The notes under the pieces are model-generated. The model was given only the letters and a program-made list of their open reading frames with translations. It was not told the origin of the DNA and did no database searches. The translations under genes and the position numbers were made by a program. This document shows, one piece after another, positions 11,626 through 24,800 of a DNA stretch of 62,000 nucleotides. Origin of the DNA: Acanthaster planci (Eukaryota; Echinodermata; Asteroidea; Valvatida; Acanthasteridae); NCBI RefSeq assembly GCF_001949145.1, contig NW_019091399.1:1269349-1331348 (forward strand), read 5' to 3'. Numbering within the stretch: position 1 is the stretch's first letter; each line of letters begins with the position of its first letter.

Positions 11626-13950
11626 GAATTTGTTTGACTTCAAGCAAACTGAAACTGAACGTTCATGGTTCACAGATAATGGATGCCGATTGGACAGCAG
11701 TAGATCTCATATTACCTCCTTGATGTTGCTCGATCAGTCTACTGCATATACGGGTACACATACCACTTGACTTTATTCAGCCACTCTGCCTACATTCTTG
11801 TCCAGACTGTAACAAGAGAGAGCGGAGCAACACTATCTCTCAGTCACTGTCACTCCTTCATTGAGCACAGATGTGCAGTAGTAACCAAATAATGTCGATC
11901 AACATGCAAACACTATTACCAGAAGCCACTGTTTTCCTCATAATGACGAGTATTGAGTACCTCCAGAGAGCAATACATGGCCTATATTTTGTCAATGCAA
12001 ATTCATCCAGTAAGGATGTACCCCCTCTTGGCCATGTCTTAGCAAACTACGATAAAGAGAATATGACTGTTAGTGTAATCAATAGTGTTAGTATAATCAA
12101 TATGTTGCATATGTCCATAACACTAACCTCAGTTACCTATTTGTACTGAAACCCACCAGGATAGCAATCTAATAGATGTCAAAAAGTGACTTGATTCATC
12201 TTTTTTGAGGATTATGTGCATTTACCTTAAAAGGAATGCTTGATAAATTCAGAACTCCATGTAGCTTCTTCCGAAACATGGAGAATGAAGTGCATCTGTG
12301 TCCCATGTCCTCATGGCCTTTTAGACAAAACAAATGTGTTTACACTTACAGATTTATTTTCCCATAACTACACCGGCTCTTGTAAATGGAGCCATTCACA
12401 TGCACATGTAGTTTGCAGAAAAATCAAAATGTGGGCTTTCTCCGTTATGCTTCAGCAATGTAGGACAAAATTTAAAGGAACCACGAAATAGAAATATTTC
12501 TATAAATTTTACTGAAACTCCTAGAGATTGCACCTTTGGGTTTCAATTAACCTGAATTTAAATTTTTCTTTTGCAATTTTAACCTATATTTTGATGCTTT
12601 TCTTGTTTTATGCTAATGCACATTTGCATATTCATGAGCAGATCTGTGATGTTATCCAAGGCACTGAATCACAGTTTTGCACTGATTTGTGCACAGAAAA
12701 TTTCTACATTTTTAACCACTCCTATGGCAGATCTTATTTTATTTGGCAATTTATTGCTGTGTAAGTATATGGCAATAATCCAGCAAAAATCCTCACAGAA
12801 ATGTTCCCAGATTGCAAATTTGGGATTCACAATTTGAACATGAAAACATGCAACCTGAAGAATGTCTTCCTGGATTTACATCAAAGCAAAAGCGCCCTCA
12901 CTTGTCCAGAATTTTTAATGTTTGAAAAAGTGCACCGTTCAGTTCACGTAACTCAAAAAAGATATCAAACAGCCTTCATACAAGGAAGAAGTGTACAGAG
13001 ATACACAAAAAGTGATTCCAAGAAAATTTATTTCCTGGTTGCTTGAAGTTTTTTATACCAATGGAACATTTAATGAAGCAAATATATATATATGTAAATT
13101 CAAATAAAACAAAAGTCAACAAATCAGTAATCTGAATGAGTTTATAATTCTTACAATTAGCCAAATGCTCAGAATTTATTATAATACTTTTTTAAATGCT
13201 TCAAATACCGCCACATAAAAAATTAATTATTGATTGTTCTTTATTACCGCCAGGTTGGGTAGGGACGGAGGTTCACACCCCTCATGGCACCACTTACTTG
13301 ACTTGAGACAATCAATATTTCACAACTTACAGATATTATGGGGTCATTTTACTGCATGGAATGAAAAAGAAATTAAGAGTGAAACCATTTCAGCTCAATA
13401 ACAAGCAATTTAGAATACTACAGAGAAAAACGAGATTGACAATATCCTGTACTGCACTGCACGGGGAAAGAAAATGGCCAGCAGGGATGGTGTAACACAC
13501 TGCATGTTATTTCAACATTTGTCCTGTTCGTTCTCAAGCGTATTATAGCATGCAGTACCATCACAACACAAACAGAGGTTTCCAAAGATGGAGACACTTA
13601 AGGTTTAGAATTTACTGTCTGTTTATATGGGGGACATTTTGTTTATAAACTGAAGGCTTGGAAAATGAACATGAAATACAGTCAATTTATAAAGATTTTT
13701 TTTTCTTTCTCCTTTTTTTTTTGGAACCCTGTTTTCAACCAGGAATTTTGAAAATTCAATTTCAGGTCATGTCTGTTCACATTACTTCAGCTTTTTAATC
13801 AGTGAAAAGTAAAACACCTGTCAAACCTTTAATTATCAATCAATATTTTTTAGGGGGAGGAGTGGGTGGACAGTGGTGTTGGAGGGAAATGAACTTGACA
13901 ACTAAATAAGATTTATGCAAAATTCTCATGAGAATTCCCCTTTTTGCAAT
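11626..13950. other. 3' UTRs and spacer between convergent PhnZ-like and L3HYPDH genes
   Basis: No coding signal is seen. An AATAAA on the + strand at 13103-13108 could end a long PhnZ-like 3' UTR. On the - strand, AATAAA (read as TTTATT on +) at 13240-13245 could serve L3HYPDH. If both are used, the two 3' UTRs overlap slightly. The rest is AT-rich DNA with short homopolymers (for example T-runs near 13690-13720). Confidence 0.5.
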
Positions 13951-16243
13951 CTACCTGAGCAAAAACCCACTTCCAACTGGGTCATCCTCGTCGATGGTAT
14001 AGGTTGCCTCTCCGGTGTAGTGAGCTCTACCTGAGACTTCCACTATCACCGCATCTACAGAGCCGCACTTGGTCATCTTGATGGCTTTACCGGTGAATAC
14101 TGTACCGCACAGGCCACTTTCAAAGCTGCGGGTCTGCTGAAGGGCTATCTGGCCCTTGGCATGCTGCAGAGCGACACGAGCTGTTACACCAGATCCTGTG
14201 GGGCTCCGGTCAACCTTTCAAAGAATTTAACATAGTAGGGAGAGTTAGGTCAAAGCCAACATGAAAAATTACTAGTACTACCATGTCATGTCATACGAGT
14301 TGACTTCAATCCTGAAACAACTTATGCGTCTACAATGCTCACACTGAATGAAAATATTTTCATCTTAGGGTCAAGAGCAAACATTTCACTGCTCTCTAGC
14401 AAGCAAGACTTTCAACCGAGCTAAAAAATCAACAGTCAGTGGGGGTGACCTAGGCAAAGCAAGAGACAAAGTAAGGATTTGGGAAAACCCCAGTAATTAC
14501 CGCTGCATCAGCGAAGACACAGATGTTCGCAGTTGGCTGGTCACTCCAGGCATCCTGCCCATCGGTCACAATGACACCATACAAGAAATCAAGATCAGAT
14601 CCCTCGCTGTCGGGATGCTTTATCTGAACCTTGGCCTTGATGGCACTGGCGACAGCAGTTGCAGCATTCACAATATCCTTGACACAGCTCCTCCTCACGT
14701 CAAGTCCAAACTCATGGGCTGAGATGAGGGCATAGAAGGCACCACCATAAGCAATGTCCACTTTGAGACTGCCGTACCCCTCAACTTGAACTTCAGTATC
14801 TGAAAATTCAATTTCAAACAGAACATCAGTTTAGTTTTCATTGATAGATCACTTGGAAACTTATTACGAGGAGTTTTTCACTTTCCTTAACATCCTTAAT
14901 GGAGTTCAGGTCAGACCATAAAGGCCAGTATCAAAAGCCACTGCACATTTTAGAATTCATTCCAAACTGCAAGTTCAGAACAGAAAGTTGATTTTATAGC
15001 TTTTCACAAAATCAGCCTCGTGAAATTACATGGAATGTGCATGCATAGTGGTTAATAGTTATGTTGGCTGGGTTTTTCTTGTATCGGACTCACATACATG
15101 AACATGTAACTTGCTCTCCCCACAAGCTCTGACAGATCCCCCCACCCCTCTCCTTGCCAAAGTCGGTCCCTTCCACCCCCCCTTGAAGTTTTGAAATGTA
15201 CAGAAAATGCATGTTTGTACAAAAGGTTTGTTTTTAGTGCCCCCCTTGAAAAATGTGTGCCTCCCATACTATTGTTATACTCCAACTATAGCGTCTGTCC
15301 CAACTATAGTGCTGCAGTTGGCCCAACTATTGCTGGCTAATGTCTGTAGAAAATTTCTCAACCTTCTCCAACTTTATGCAGTTCACTCCATGACATAATT
15401 AATCAAATTAATGACACTTAATCTGTGTACAAAATTTCTTCTAAAAAAAGCAAAGTTGATGTAAACAATAGCACATGCACACGCTGGACTTCTGTCATTC
15501 TGAGCCCAACAATAAATAGCACACTGTAGTTGGGACTGATGCTCTAGTTGGGGACAGTGGCCTCAGGCTAGTAACTTGTAGAAACAAAATTCCTTAATAT
15601 TCCTTGCCTGAGTCTTCAAGTTTAGGAAGTTGGTGCACCACATGGAAGAAATAATCAAGGGTAATAAATCATAATTTATTCATAAACTAAAGTTGCAGAT
15701 CGCACTACCTAGTGCAAACACAAATGCTGGCACACTGTTGAACCTCACTTGACCGGTCTTCTTCCTTTCCTCGTTGTACTCCACGAATGCCCTGACCAAA
15801 CCACAAGGACACTGCACAGCTACTTCAGTCTCTGGCTGCTGGGGCTTAACGAAGCCATGATCCACGGCAAATCTTCCCAGGGCAATGACTCCGTGGCCGC
15901 ACATTGTGCTGTAGCCCTCGTTGTGGGTAAACAGGACTGCTAGATCAGCTCCCGGGAGGTCTGGTTCCACCAGGATAGCGCCGTACATATCGTGGTGACC
16001 GCGTGGCTCGAACATCAACAATTTGCGCAGGTGGTCAAGCTTTTCCCTTGCAAAGCGGCGCTTTTCTAGGATAGTTTCCCCCTCAAATTTAGGGTAGCCC
16101 GATACTACGATTCGGAAAGGCTCGCCTGCTGTGTGCATCTCGACTGTTCTTAATTTAATGTTCCCAAAAAGTGATTTTTCAACGGCAGACGACATATTGC
16201 TTGCTACGGCAGTCAGACAGCCTACGTGGTATGCATGTGGCAT
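13951..16243 (-). CDS. L3HYPDH: Trans-L-3-hydroxyproline dehydratase (proline racemase family)
   Basis: Exons on the - strand at 16243-15709, 14799-14501 and 14214-13951 join in phase (1, then 0) to give 365 aa, or 349 aa from the second Met at 16195. The human enzyme is 354 aa. The proline-racemase fold is recognised from VEMHTAGEPFRIV, EPRGHHDMYGA, STMCGHGVIALGRF (catalytic Cys115), VDIAYGGAFYALI and VDRSPTGSGVTARVALQ. The second racemase cysteine is replaced by Thr284 (SPTGSG). That is the hallmark of the dehydratase, which removes water from trans-3-hydroxy-L-proline to give pyrroline-2-carboxylate; human L3HYPDH uses Cys104 and Thr273, the same spacing. No targeting signal is obvious. 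The substrate probably comes from collagen breakdown and diet. Intron 1 holds an inverted-repeat element (15281-15552). Confidence 0.95.
15281..15552. mobile_element. Small inverted-repeat element (MITE-like) in L3HYPDH intron 1
   Basis: The left end, 15281-15311 (CCAACTATAGCGTCTGTCCC and onward), is repeated in inverted orientation at 15522-15552, with about three quarters of the bases matching over 30 bp. The CCCAACTA box occurs twice in each terminus. The total is 272 bp and there is no ORF. A target-site duplication is not clear. It looks like a nonautonomous DNA transposon. Confidence 0.55.
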
Positions 16244-18817
16244 GGCATATCACGGTAAACTTTGGGGGTGGCAAATCTAGAGGGTGTACGTCTAAGGCGC
16301 CTGTTCTGACTTTCTAGAAGTAAACGCCAGAAATTGGAGTATACAAGAAACTTCAGTCAAGCATAACACCTGTCTCCTATGTCTACTACACGTAGTAATC
16401 TAACCAAGTTCAAGTACAGAATCTCGCCAGATGTATGCCCAACAAAGATGCTACCTATCCGCTTTATATACATGTGTATGGCAGTACACGTACGTTGGAA
16501 CTCGTTTTTTAAAGGGTAATAATACGACTTTTTCAGACAACTGTTGAAAATGGAACTCTGTGTCTCAACCTGGTTTTCAATTTATTTCACTACTTAAAAA
16601 GGGTATTTTATAAATAAGACTGTCCATATTTACGAGCAAAACTGTTTTCAATGTTACACTGATTTATACTTAAAAAAATTGCTGGGATAGTTTAATATTT
16701 TGCAGTCATAACTTTCCTTCTGTTAAAGTTGTGCAAATACATATCATACATAACGGCAAAATCAACAAGCACTGCCCTAGCTTTCTCTGAAATGTTTTCA
16801 CTTGACAAATTTTGGGTTTATAACAGCAAGAAAAATGCATAACTGAGCAGTGTTTTTCTTGAATGACACCAAAATTAAGAGCCCTCTCAGCTGTGTGTAA
16901 AAGTATGAACAATTTCAAATATTTAAAACAAGAACTTTTAAATACAAGTCAAACAATTTTCTTACATTAAAGACAAGTACGGGCTTGCAAACAAGTGCGT
17001 TAAAGAAAATTTCATCACTTAAACCCTTGAAAGTTTTTGCAAATTAAGAATTAAATATAGCCTATTCTGGTCAGCGTATATGGACCCAAAATGCAATATT
17101 CGTACTGGACCAACAAATACAGCATGCTTGTATGGGAATAGATCTTGAAATCATCAAGCAAAGATACATTTATAAAACCCAATTTATTTGTGCTGCAAAA
17201 TGCTAAATCCCCGCAAACTGGCTTCGTGACATTTTTTTACATTCTCATTGCATCATGGAACTGGATAGCACACAGGCAAAGTACAGCATCCACGAAGCTA
17301 TGGAGGAGGTGAACCATTCAAACACCAATTACATGGAATAATTTCTTCAGAATGTTCCAAAGTACCTTCTTAACAAGTAACAGATGAATGCATAGTATGC
17401 CAGAAAGGTTTCAAAGTAAAAAAATATGCTTCCAAAAATTGACCGATTTCAAAAGGAAATTAGTTACTCTTGGTTGTAACATGAATGCGATTGGTAAATG
17501 CAGGATCTGCAAGCTTCAACTAAACTCTGAATGGGCAGATTTCTTTTCACCTTGTTTGCTCTAGACAAACACAATATTTTAATAAACTCTTTTGTACCCA
17601 ACAAACCAACTTATACCAGAAAGTAACAGCTGTGACGATATATGAGGGTTTTGAAGAAGAAAGTGAAAAACCATAGAGAATTTGTGAGAAAATGACAGTA
17701 AAGTTTGGGCCCTGCCACTCGCGTGTTTTTGGAGAATGCCAACTACATGATATACAAATGTATTTTGAGAGATCTTTAAGTCAATTATTTTGGCCGCAAC
17801 CGTCATGACCAAACTAGTCACAAGATCATTTAGGTAATCTTCACATTTACCTGTATTAGAATTTTTTTTAAAATCCTCAATTTTTCTTTTATATTTCTGC
17901 CTTACCGATATCAACTTTAGCACAACTTTCATAATGCTGTTTTAAAACTATGAGATTTGTTCCTCTCCTCTGCACACAGCATCTGAAAATAGAAGGGGTA
18001 TCCAAAGACAAACATCATAATTTAATTTTGTAAAAGAGGTCTTCCTGGGGTACAATGAACAGCACAATACGCCAGCCAGCTAGGTATGCGCCATAACTGG
18101 GTACTGTCACTGATGAACACACAAGATGTGTTGTCTCTAGTACAGTAATGTTAAGCCTGTGCTGAAGACCATATCTGCGGGACGTGTGATACATTAACTA
18201 AACATTAGTGAATTTAGCCAAAAAGACATTGACAAGTAATGTACATATTATTAAATATCCTACATTCAGAATCTGATGAAATGAAAGTTTGAAAATGTCA
18301 CTGCTCATTCTTTTCAAGTATTTACATATTGGGAGGAACAAAATCCTCAAAACCATGTTCAACTTCAGCTATTTTTTATAATGCTTTCGCCCCCCCCTTG
18401 AGGGCCAACATACCAATCCCCATCTAAGCAAAATGTCAAGTTGATAGTAAATTGACCATTTTACCTTCTTTCCATTAATTTTTAGATTCTGTGTGCACCA
18501 AATTGTACAAAAGGAAAATCATTAGTTTGCAACAATCAAACCAAGCAAAAAATGCCTGTCATAACCCAAATGTGATGACTCACAACACTACAAAGATATT
18601 GATGGGGCAACTTTAAAAAAAGCAGGAGCACGAGCTCAATGTGAGCTACCTTCATTCATCTTGACATAGGCGGCCTTTAAACATCGTAACAATATCCATC
18701 CTTAACCAAGCAAAACGTTGAGTAAACGTCCCTCTCTGCATGCTCTAATGTCCATAATGTTCTACAATGACTTTACAGTTTATAATTTAAGTAAAGGGTG
18801 TGTAGCAGGTGGGAGCA
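16244..18817. other. Spacer between L3HYPDH start and MRPS10 stop
   Basis: L3HYPDH and MRPS10 lie in tandem on the - strand, so this holds the L3HYPDH promoter side (16244-16500, moderately CpG-containing) and the MRPS10 3' UTR or downstream region. A TTTATT (- strand AATAAA) near 17186 is one possible polyadenylation signal. No coding sequence, RNA gene or clear mobile element was recognised. Confidence 0.45.
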
Positions 18818-21800
18818 TCATTCCCTTGTGTCTCTCAGATTCGTATCGTCATCTTCCGAAGAGGAGGAATCAGATGATGACATGGAAGAGGAGAGGAAGG
18901 ATGACTCATCATTGGTCTCTGGAGGAGACTGGAGATGGTCTGGAAGCTTTTCCAGTGCACACTGAAATTGTATCACATAAAGTAACAGACTTAAACTTCA
19001 AGAGAAAAAGACAAAATGATCTAAATAACATCAGTTTTGGCTACAACCCATGAACATCTTTCCAATACAATGAGGACATAACTCTCCCCTTTCTCTCGAG
19101 ACTGCACATAATGGTCTTCACCACAATACAATAATTACAAATATAGCAGCCTATGAAAACTAAAACAAATTTTGTGCTTGCATACTAAAACTTGCACAGA
19201 TTCAATTCACTTTTAGTCAAATGCATTTCAAAAAAGTTAAACCGAATCACTTACAAACGTTGTATGCTTTTTATAAGCTGTATGATTTACAAGTTTAAAC
19301 ACAATGAAGCAAGTCGTCAGTAGCAATTTGGGAGTGGTGAGCCATCCAAGAGTGTGTTGAACATTAGATCTTCACTAACAGTACAAAAAGTACTGACAGC
19401 TCTGTAATTTTTTCAAACAATTCAACTCTTAGTTTCTGACAATCTGGCAAGTTTTTCTACTTTATTTACAACTTCATAGCACTTGCCATGAAGCATCAAA
19501 CAAAATTTTCCACACTGTAAATATCATACTAGGGATAAGTGCCATCCATCATCGTTTGGAAATTACCAGTAAAAACTTGATAATTAGTTTTGAAAACTTT
19601 GATGTACCTTTGTCACTTTCAGAGCCACCCCTTCTGGTAGATTTCTCTCCACATATTCCAAGAAAACATCTGCTGTGCTTCCAGTTATGTGCTTGAACTA
19701 GACAGACAGAAAATTGCAAAATAGCAGCAGTGTTGTATTTGAATCCATCACTAGTGCCTGCAAATCATTCAGTCTTAAACCAGTTCACAAGCTGAAAATT
19801 GCAAAATAGCAGCAGTGTTGTATTTGAACCCATCACTAGTGCCTGCAAATCATTCAGTCTTAAACCAGTTCACAAGCTATTCAAATGAGCTGTGACAAAA
19901 GCATTCTTCTGTTACTGTTATGGCTGGCCTTGTGAAGGGACTTGTGAGTGGACTTGTGAAGGGACCTGTGAGTGGATTTGTGAACAGGTGAAAGAACTTG
20001 TGAGTGGACTTGTGCGTGGACTTGTGAGTGGACTTGTGAAAGGACTTGTAAGTGGACTTGAATACAACACTGAATACTAGAATTATGAAACTGTGATTGA
20101 CCGCCTACAATCACAAAAATAATCTTGAAACCTCACCATTAACAAGTGAACCTTTAAAAATTACCAGTTAGAATACTTATGTACATACATGTGCTGAGAA
20201 TTTCCATATGTGCATGCAGCCTGTTTATTTCAACACATTAAACAGAAAAATGCAAAAGGTTTTCTGGTGAAATCTCAGATGAACAGTTACCTCAAGGATT
20301 CTGAAGTGTGTTCGTATTTCATACTGTACTCTGTGCTTCTTGTAGATGTGTCTGGATTTCAGTAAGGTTAATCGCTCAATTTTCCTCAGCGGTTTGGATC
20401 TGGGAAACAAAACGGGAGATGTTTCAGAAGTACCCATAAAATTGTAAACCTGCACCATTTTGATTTAGAGTTAATCACATTGTCATGCATATTTCTGAGT
20501 GAAATCTTCCTTATCCTGTGTGGTTTTGAAGAACTCAATCAAATAAAAGCTTAAACATTGTTGTGAAAGAGTAGACCCATACAGGAGCATGTAGTTCTTC
20601 TAACTACATGTACTTGCAGTGCTTTTTGATATGTTACTTCTGTTCCCACTCCATCAAATGAGTAAACCAATACAAACTGCAGATAGGGTCAACCAGGTGT
20701 GAGATTCACCATTTTCATGAAATGTCCGTCATGGAAAAAGGTACACAGGAGCAAAAACTGAGCAAAAAAAACCCTTTTTACACTACTGAAAGTACTGATC
20801 CATCAACACTGCTCAACAGATATGCTCATCTTATCCATCCCACTTTGAAAGAACATTTAACACTTCAAAATATATTTACACGCTGTGTAGAGTAACCCCA
20901 AGTTCCTTCGCTGCCATAGACACAAATGCCTTATAGCTGTCAAGTACGGCTTCATCATGACCTTTGATCTTCAACTCAATTGATTTGTATAGGGTGTCCA
21001 ACTCTTCAGGCTTCTCCTATTAGCAGTAAGAAATTGTGAAAATCAAGAGACAACAGTAAATTAATGTGAACCACATCAAAAATTTCATTCCTATAGTGTA
21101 ATTCGACCAGCAGAATTAGAAGCCATTACTGCGGTGGCACAACTCTCGTGGACAGGTGGCACGCACGCGTTACATGCCTCTTGAACCAATAGGGTGTCGT
21201 GATATGCCAAATGTATGCACGTGTCAAGTTGAAGAATGTACGTGTGAGTACGGTGCCCCCTCAGTTATGGCTTCTAATCGGATTAGTCTATATTATTTCC
21301 AACAAAGTTTTACAGAGTGCAAACACCATATCTTTATTAGCAAGTAAATTTAACCAAAATCACATTTCAAGCCAATTATAATCACTTAATGAACACACTA
21401 AGGAAAATCCCCCTTCCTAGAATTTGAAAAAAGTGCATCATCACCACTGGATTACACCACGGACCATTTACCCAGGGATGTGCAACTTAAGCTCAGACCT
21501 GGTTCAGTGCCTGTTACGGCCGGCACAATATCAAAGCAGAAATTAAGTTGGATTATGTAAAACTTTCTCTCATAATAAACCATATATTCCTGTCTACCAC
21601 TTTGTTTTCTTGTAATATTTTAAGTCAGGGTACACCCTTTCTAAAAATATGCTGCTCAAGATATTTCATCCTATACATTCTGAGAAAAGTGTACCACAAA
21701 ACTGGGGAATTTTGCCTCATTAAAACTACGTTTCTCCTTGAAATTGATAAATGAAGAAGTTTTATCCATCAAAACGAATAGATTTAAGCACCGCAATGGC

Positions 21801-24800
21801 TTGTCTTCTCGTCATAACCACGGCTGCACTGTACATGCTGTATGCTGCAATGCATATCATGTGGTCGCAAGTTTTTTCGAGAAAGTTAAGAGCGCCTGCG
21901 GGGGTAATAACAATCCGTAACATGCATGGAACCAAGGTCGCACATGTGTTTGCACTGGGGCCTTTCGCAGTTGCACATCCCTGGGTAAATCGTCCCTGAT
22001 TACACATTACATTTCCTCTGCATCAAATCACTTGAAAGCTGCAAATAGCGCTGATGTCGCAATCTGACTCCTTGATCAAATTCAATGAATGTTCACATAT
22101 CCCCAATGTTCTCCTGCACATCTTCCTAGATGACTGAGTGATAAGACAATTCACCTCACTACTGCTACCCTCTGGTGCCTTCTGTTCAGTTGGGGTACTG
22201 AAACATCGACTGCATGGCTGGCAAAAGCTTGCTGGTAAACATGAATGGTTTACTGCAGTGATCACAAGAAAAAAGACTTTCACTTTTGTTAAATGGTTGT
22301 ATTTCAAGTGAGTATGGTAAATATAAATTTTTGGGCAAAACTAACTAACTAAACACGTGAACAGATGTCCATTCACCCAAAGATTCCTGGGCTTTTAGCA
22401 TGCACCCTTCTTGAATCCTTCACATCCTCCAGTGCAAAGGGAAAGCAACGACCCAAGTAAGTGTACAAGATCCATCAAGCCCTGTGCGAAGTAATAGTGG
22501 CTGGGCTCTGCCTGGCCATTCTCGGTTTAATGTGTGTGACAAAAAATTGGGAAATCCTACGATGCAATCCTTCCTCTCCCTCTGAAATTGGCCCAAGCAT
22601 ATTCCCATTTTGCCATTAATATAAATATACTGACCCCAGTTTAGAATTGTTAATTTTTTCTTTTTAACTTTTTCACTTCAGGTCAGAGGTATAAGAAATG
22701 TCGGTTCATGGGTGATATCGGACAGAAACAGGTTTTTATACCAAGTTATTTTCTAAAACCTCTTTTAAACTGGGGTCAGTAATATTAATGGCATAATGGA
22801 AATATACCTGGGCCAATTTCAGATGCCGAGAAAGGATGTCAATCATAGGATTTTTTATCAAAAATGTAACTGAGAATTGCCCTGCCTTCCAGACCTCCAA
22901 CATCCACCAGAATCTTAATGCTGCTTTTAAAAGGATGAGACAGGCCTATTCAAGGTAAAATCAGTAATCAGCAAGGAAAAATTTTAACATTTGTGTAATT
23001 CTGTTATTTTGTGATGGGGATATCCGGACAATGTCACCAGAATGCAGTTGCATTTCAGAAAAAAATTTCAGGATAAGCCTCATCTGTTCATATGTTAACT
23101 CATGGCTCGAGATTGAGTCCATTTAGTTTCAACAATTTTTTGTCGGGGTCAGTTTTCACAGAGTTCTTATCTAATGGCACATCCCAAAGCTTTACAGAAT
23201 TTTGTGAACCCCCCCCAAAAAACACACACACACACTTGTCACTGCGCAATGTTCTTACACTTTACATGTACAGCACCAGGAGAATGTACGTGTCCTTCGA
23301 GTGGAAAAATTTAAAGTAGCAAATTAAAGTGAAAACTGTATGTACCACTCACAAATGTATCACAAAAAAATCATAAACATCAACTTTAAGAGATCAGCTG
23401 TTCTGACAGCAATGTAAGATAAATTTTTCTTTACTTAGATTACAGCTGAAATTACACTTACATTGAGATTTCTGTGCTGAGAAGTAGAGTCTGCTATGCA
23501 GTGTTAGACTGGATGATAAAATGAACAAAGAAACATAAAAAGGATTGAACTGTGCCAACAAATGAAGAGAACGTTGCAAAATGGCTGGCATTTAAACCAT
23601 GCCGTTCCGGAACAATTTCTCACAGGTTTCCTTTCCAACATGCCAAACATCCAGAAACTCTGGTTTTGTACATGTACATGTATGTACAAAAGAGGAATAC
23701 ATGTAAACATGGGCATCGTGGGGGGAAGGGAGGATGGTGACTTGCCCCCCTCCCCTAAAAAAATGAAATGAGGAAAACTAAAAAGAAAAAGGGAACCAAT
23801 TAGCTAAACGACACATTGCCACTGACCACCCTTTACTACTAATGGCACCCCAGCCTGCATGCACAAAAACCTGGCAACAGCCACACATGTAAATAGCAGC
23901 ACTACTGTAAAAAAGGTACCTTAAGTTATTCTGATAGTGGCTGCATCTTGACAAAATTCCAAATACCACAGCTGGATTCCTCCTCTTAGTAAACTGCAGA
24001 ATATCCACCTGAACAAATGAAGCAAAACATGAGTATGGTTGGTAATAGTTTAAACTTAATACTGATTATCTGTGTTCTTCATTAATGTGCGTAATGGTAT
24101 AGGACGCCAGGACCCTAATTTTGCCACCTATCGCTCAGTCTGATTGGTTTTCACAGTACGCGAAACTAGTGCAAATGGTGAAATTAGGGACCTGGCGACT
24201 ATACCGTCACGCACGTTAGGCATATATCTTATATTTTAAGTTAAACACAGCCTAGCCTTAGGTTAACATGGGCCATGCTATTTAGGGTCAACGAGTGTCA
24301 ACAAAGCATCAGCAAGTTATTCAAGCATATTTATGCAAATATTTTTTAATCTAAAATGTTAATTAGGATCCTACATATCAAATTCAATGTATTTTATCTA
24401 TCTGAAATATTTGAGTGTTGAAATTTGAGTGACAAAAGTCGGGCCTGTTAGTACAGTCTGACCGGCCGCCATCCTGTTTCTGCGTGGAAGAAAGATGGCG
24501 GCCCCATAGTATCCATACATACATCGTGAAAAATTTGGAGAATTTGACCAACTGCATTCAAAAACTACACAGCTGATCGAGTTTCTTGCTTTTCTTACAT
24601 GTCTTAGCCAGGGGTCCAATACCCCCACCTTTATTAGATGAATGAATAGGTCTAATGCTATTTTAATAATAATAGGCCTACCTAGTAGTACCCCCAGAAC
24701 TATGGGGTCCGACGTCCACTCCAGAGCAGACGAAGGACCCCAACGCCTCACAGGTGACAGTTCTGCAGGGCCAAATTTCATAGAGCTGTTTAAGTACAAA

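Noticed and set aside
14450-14761. 103-codon - strand ORF read as a separate protein
   Set aside because: It is exon 2 of L3HYPDH reading into intron 2; the donor at 14500 ends the exon in phase.
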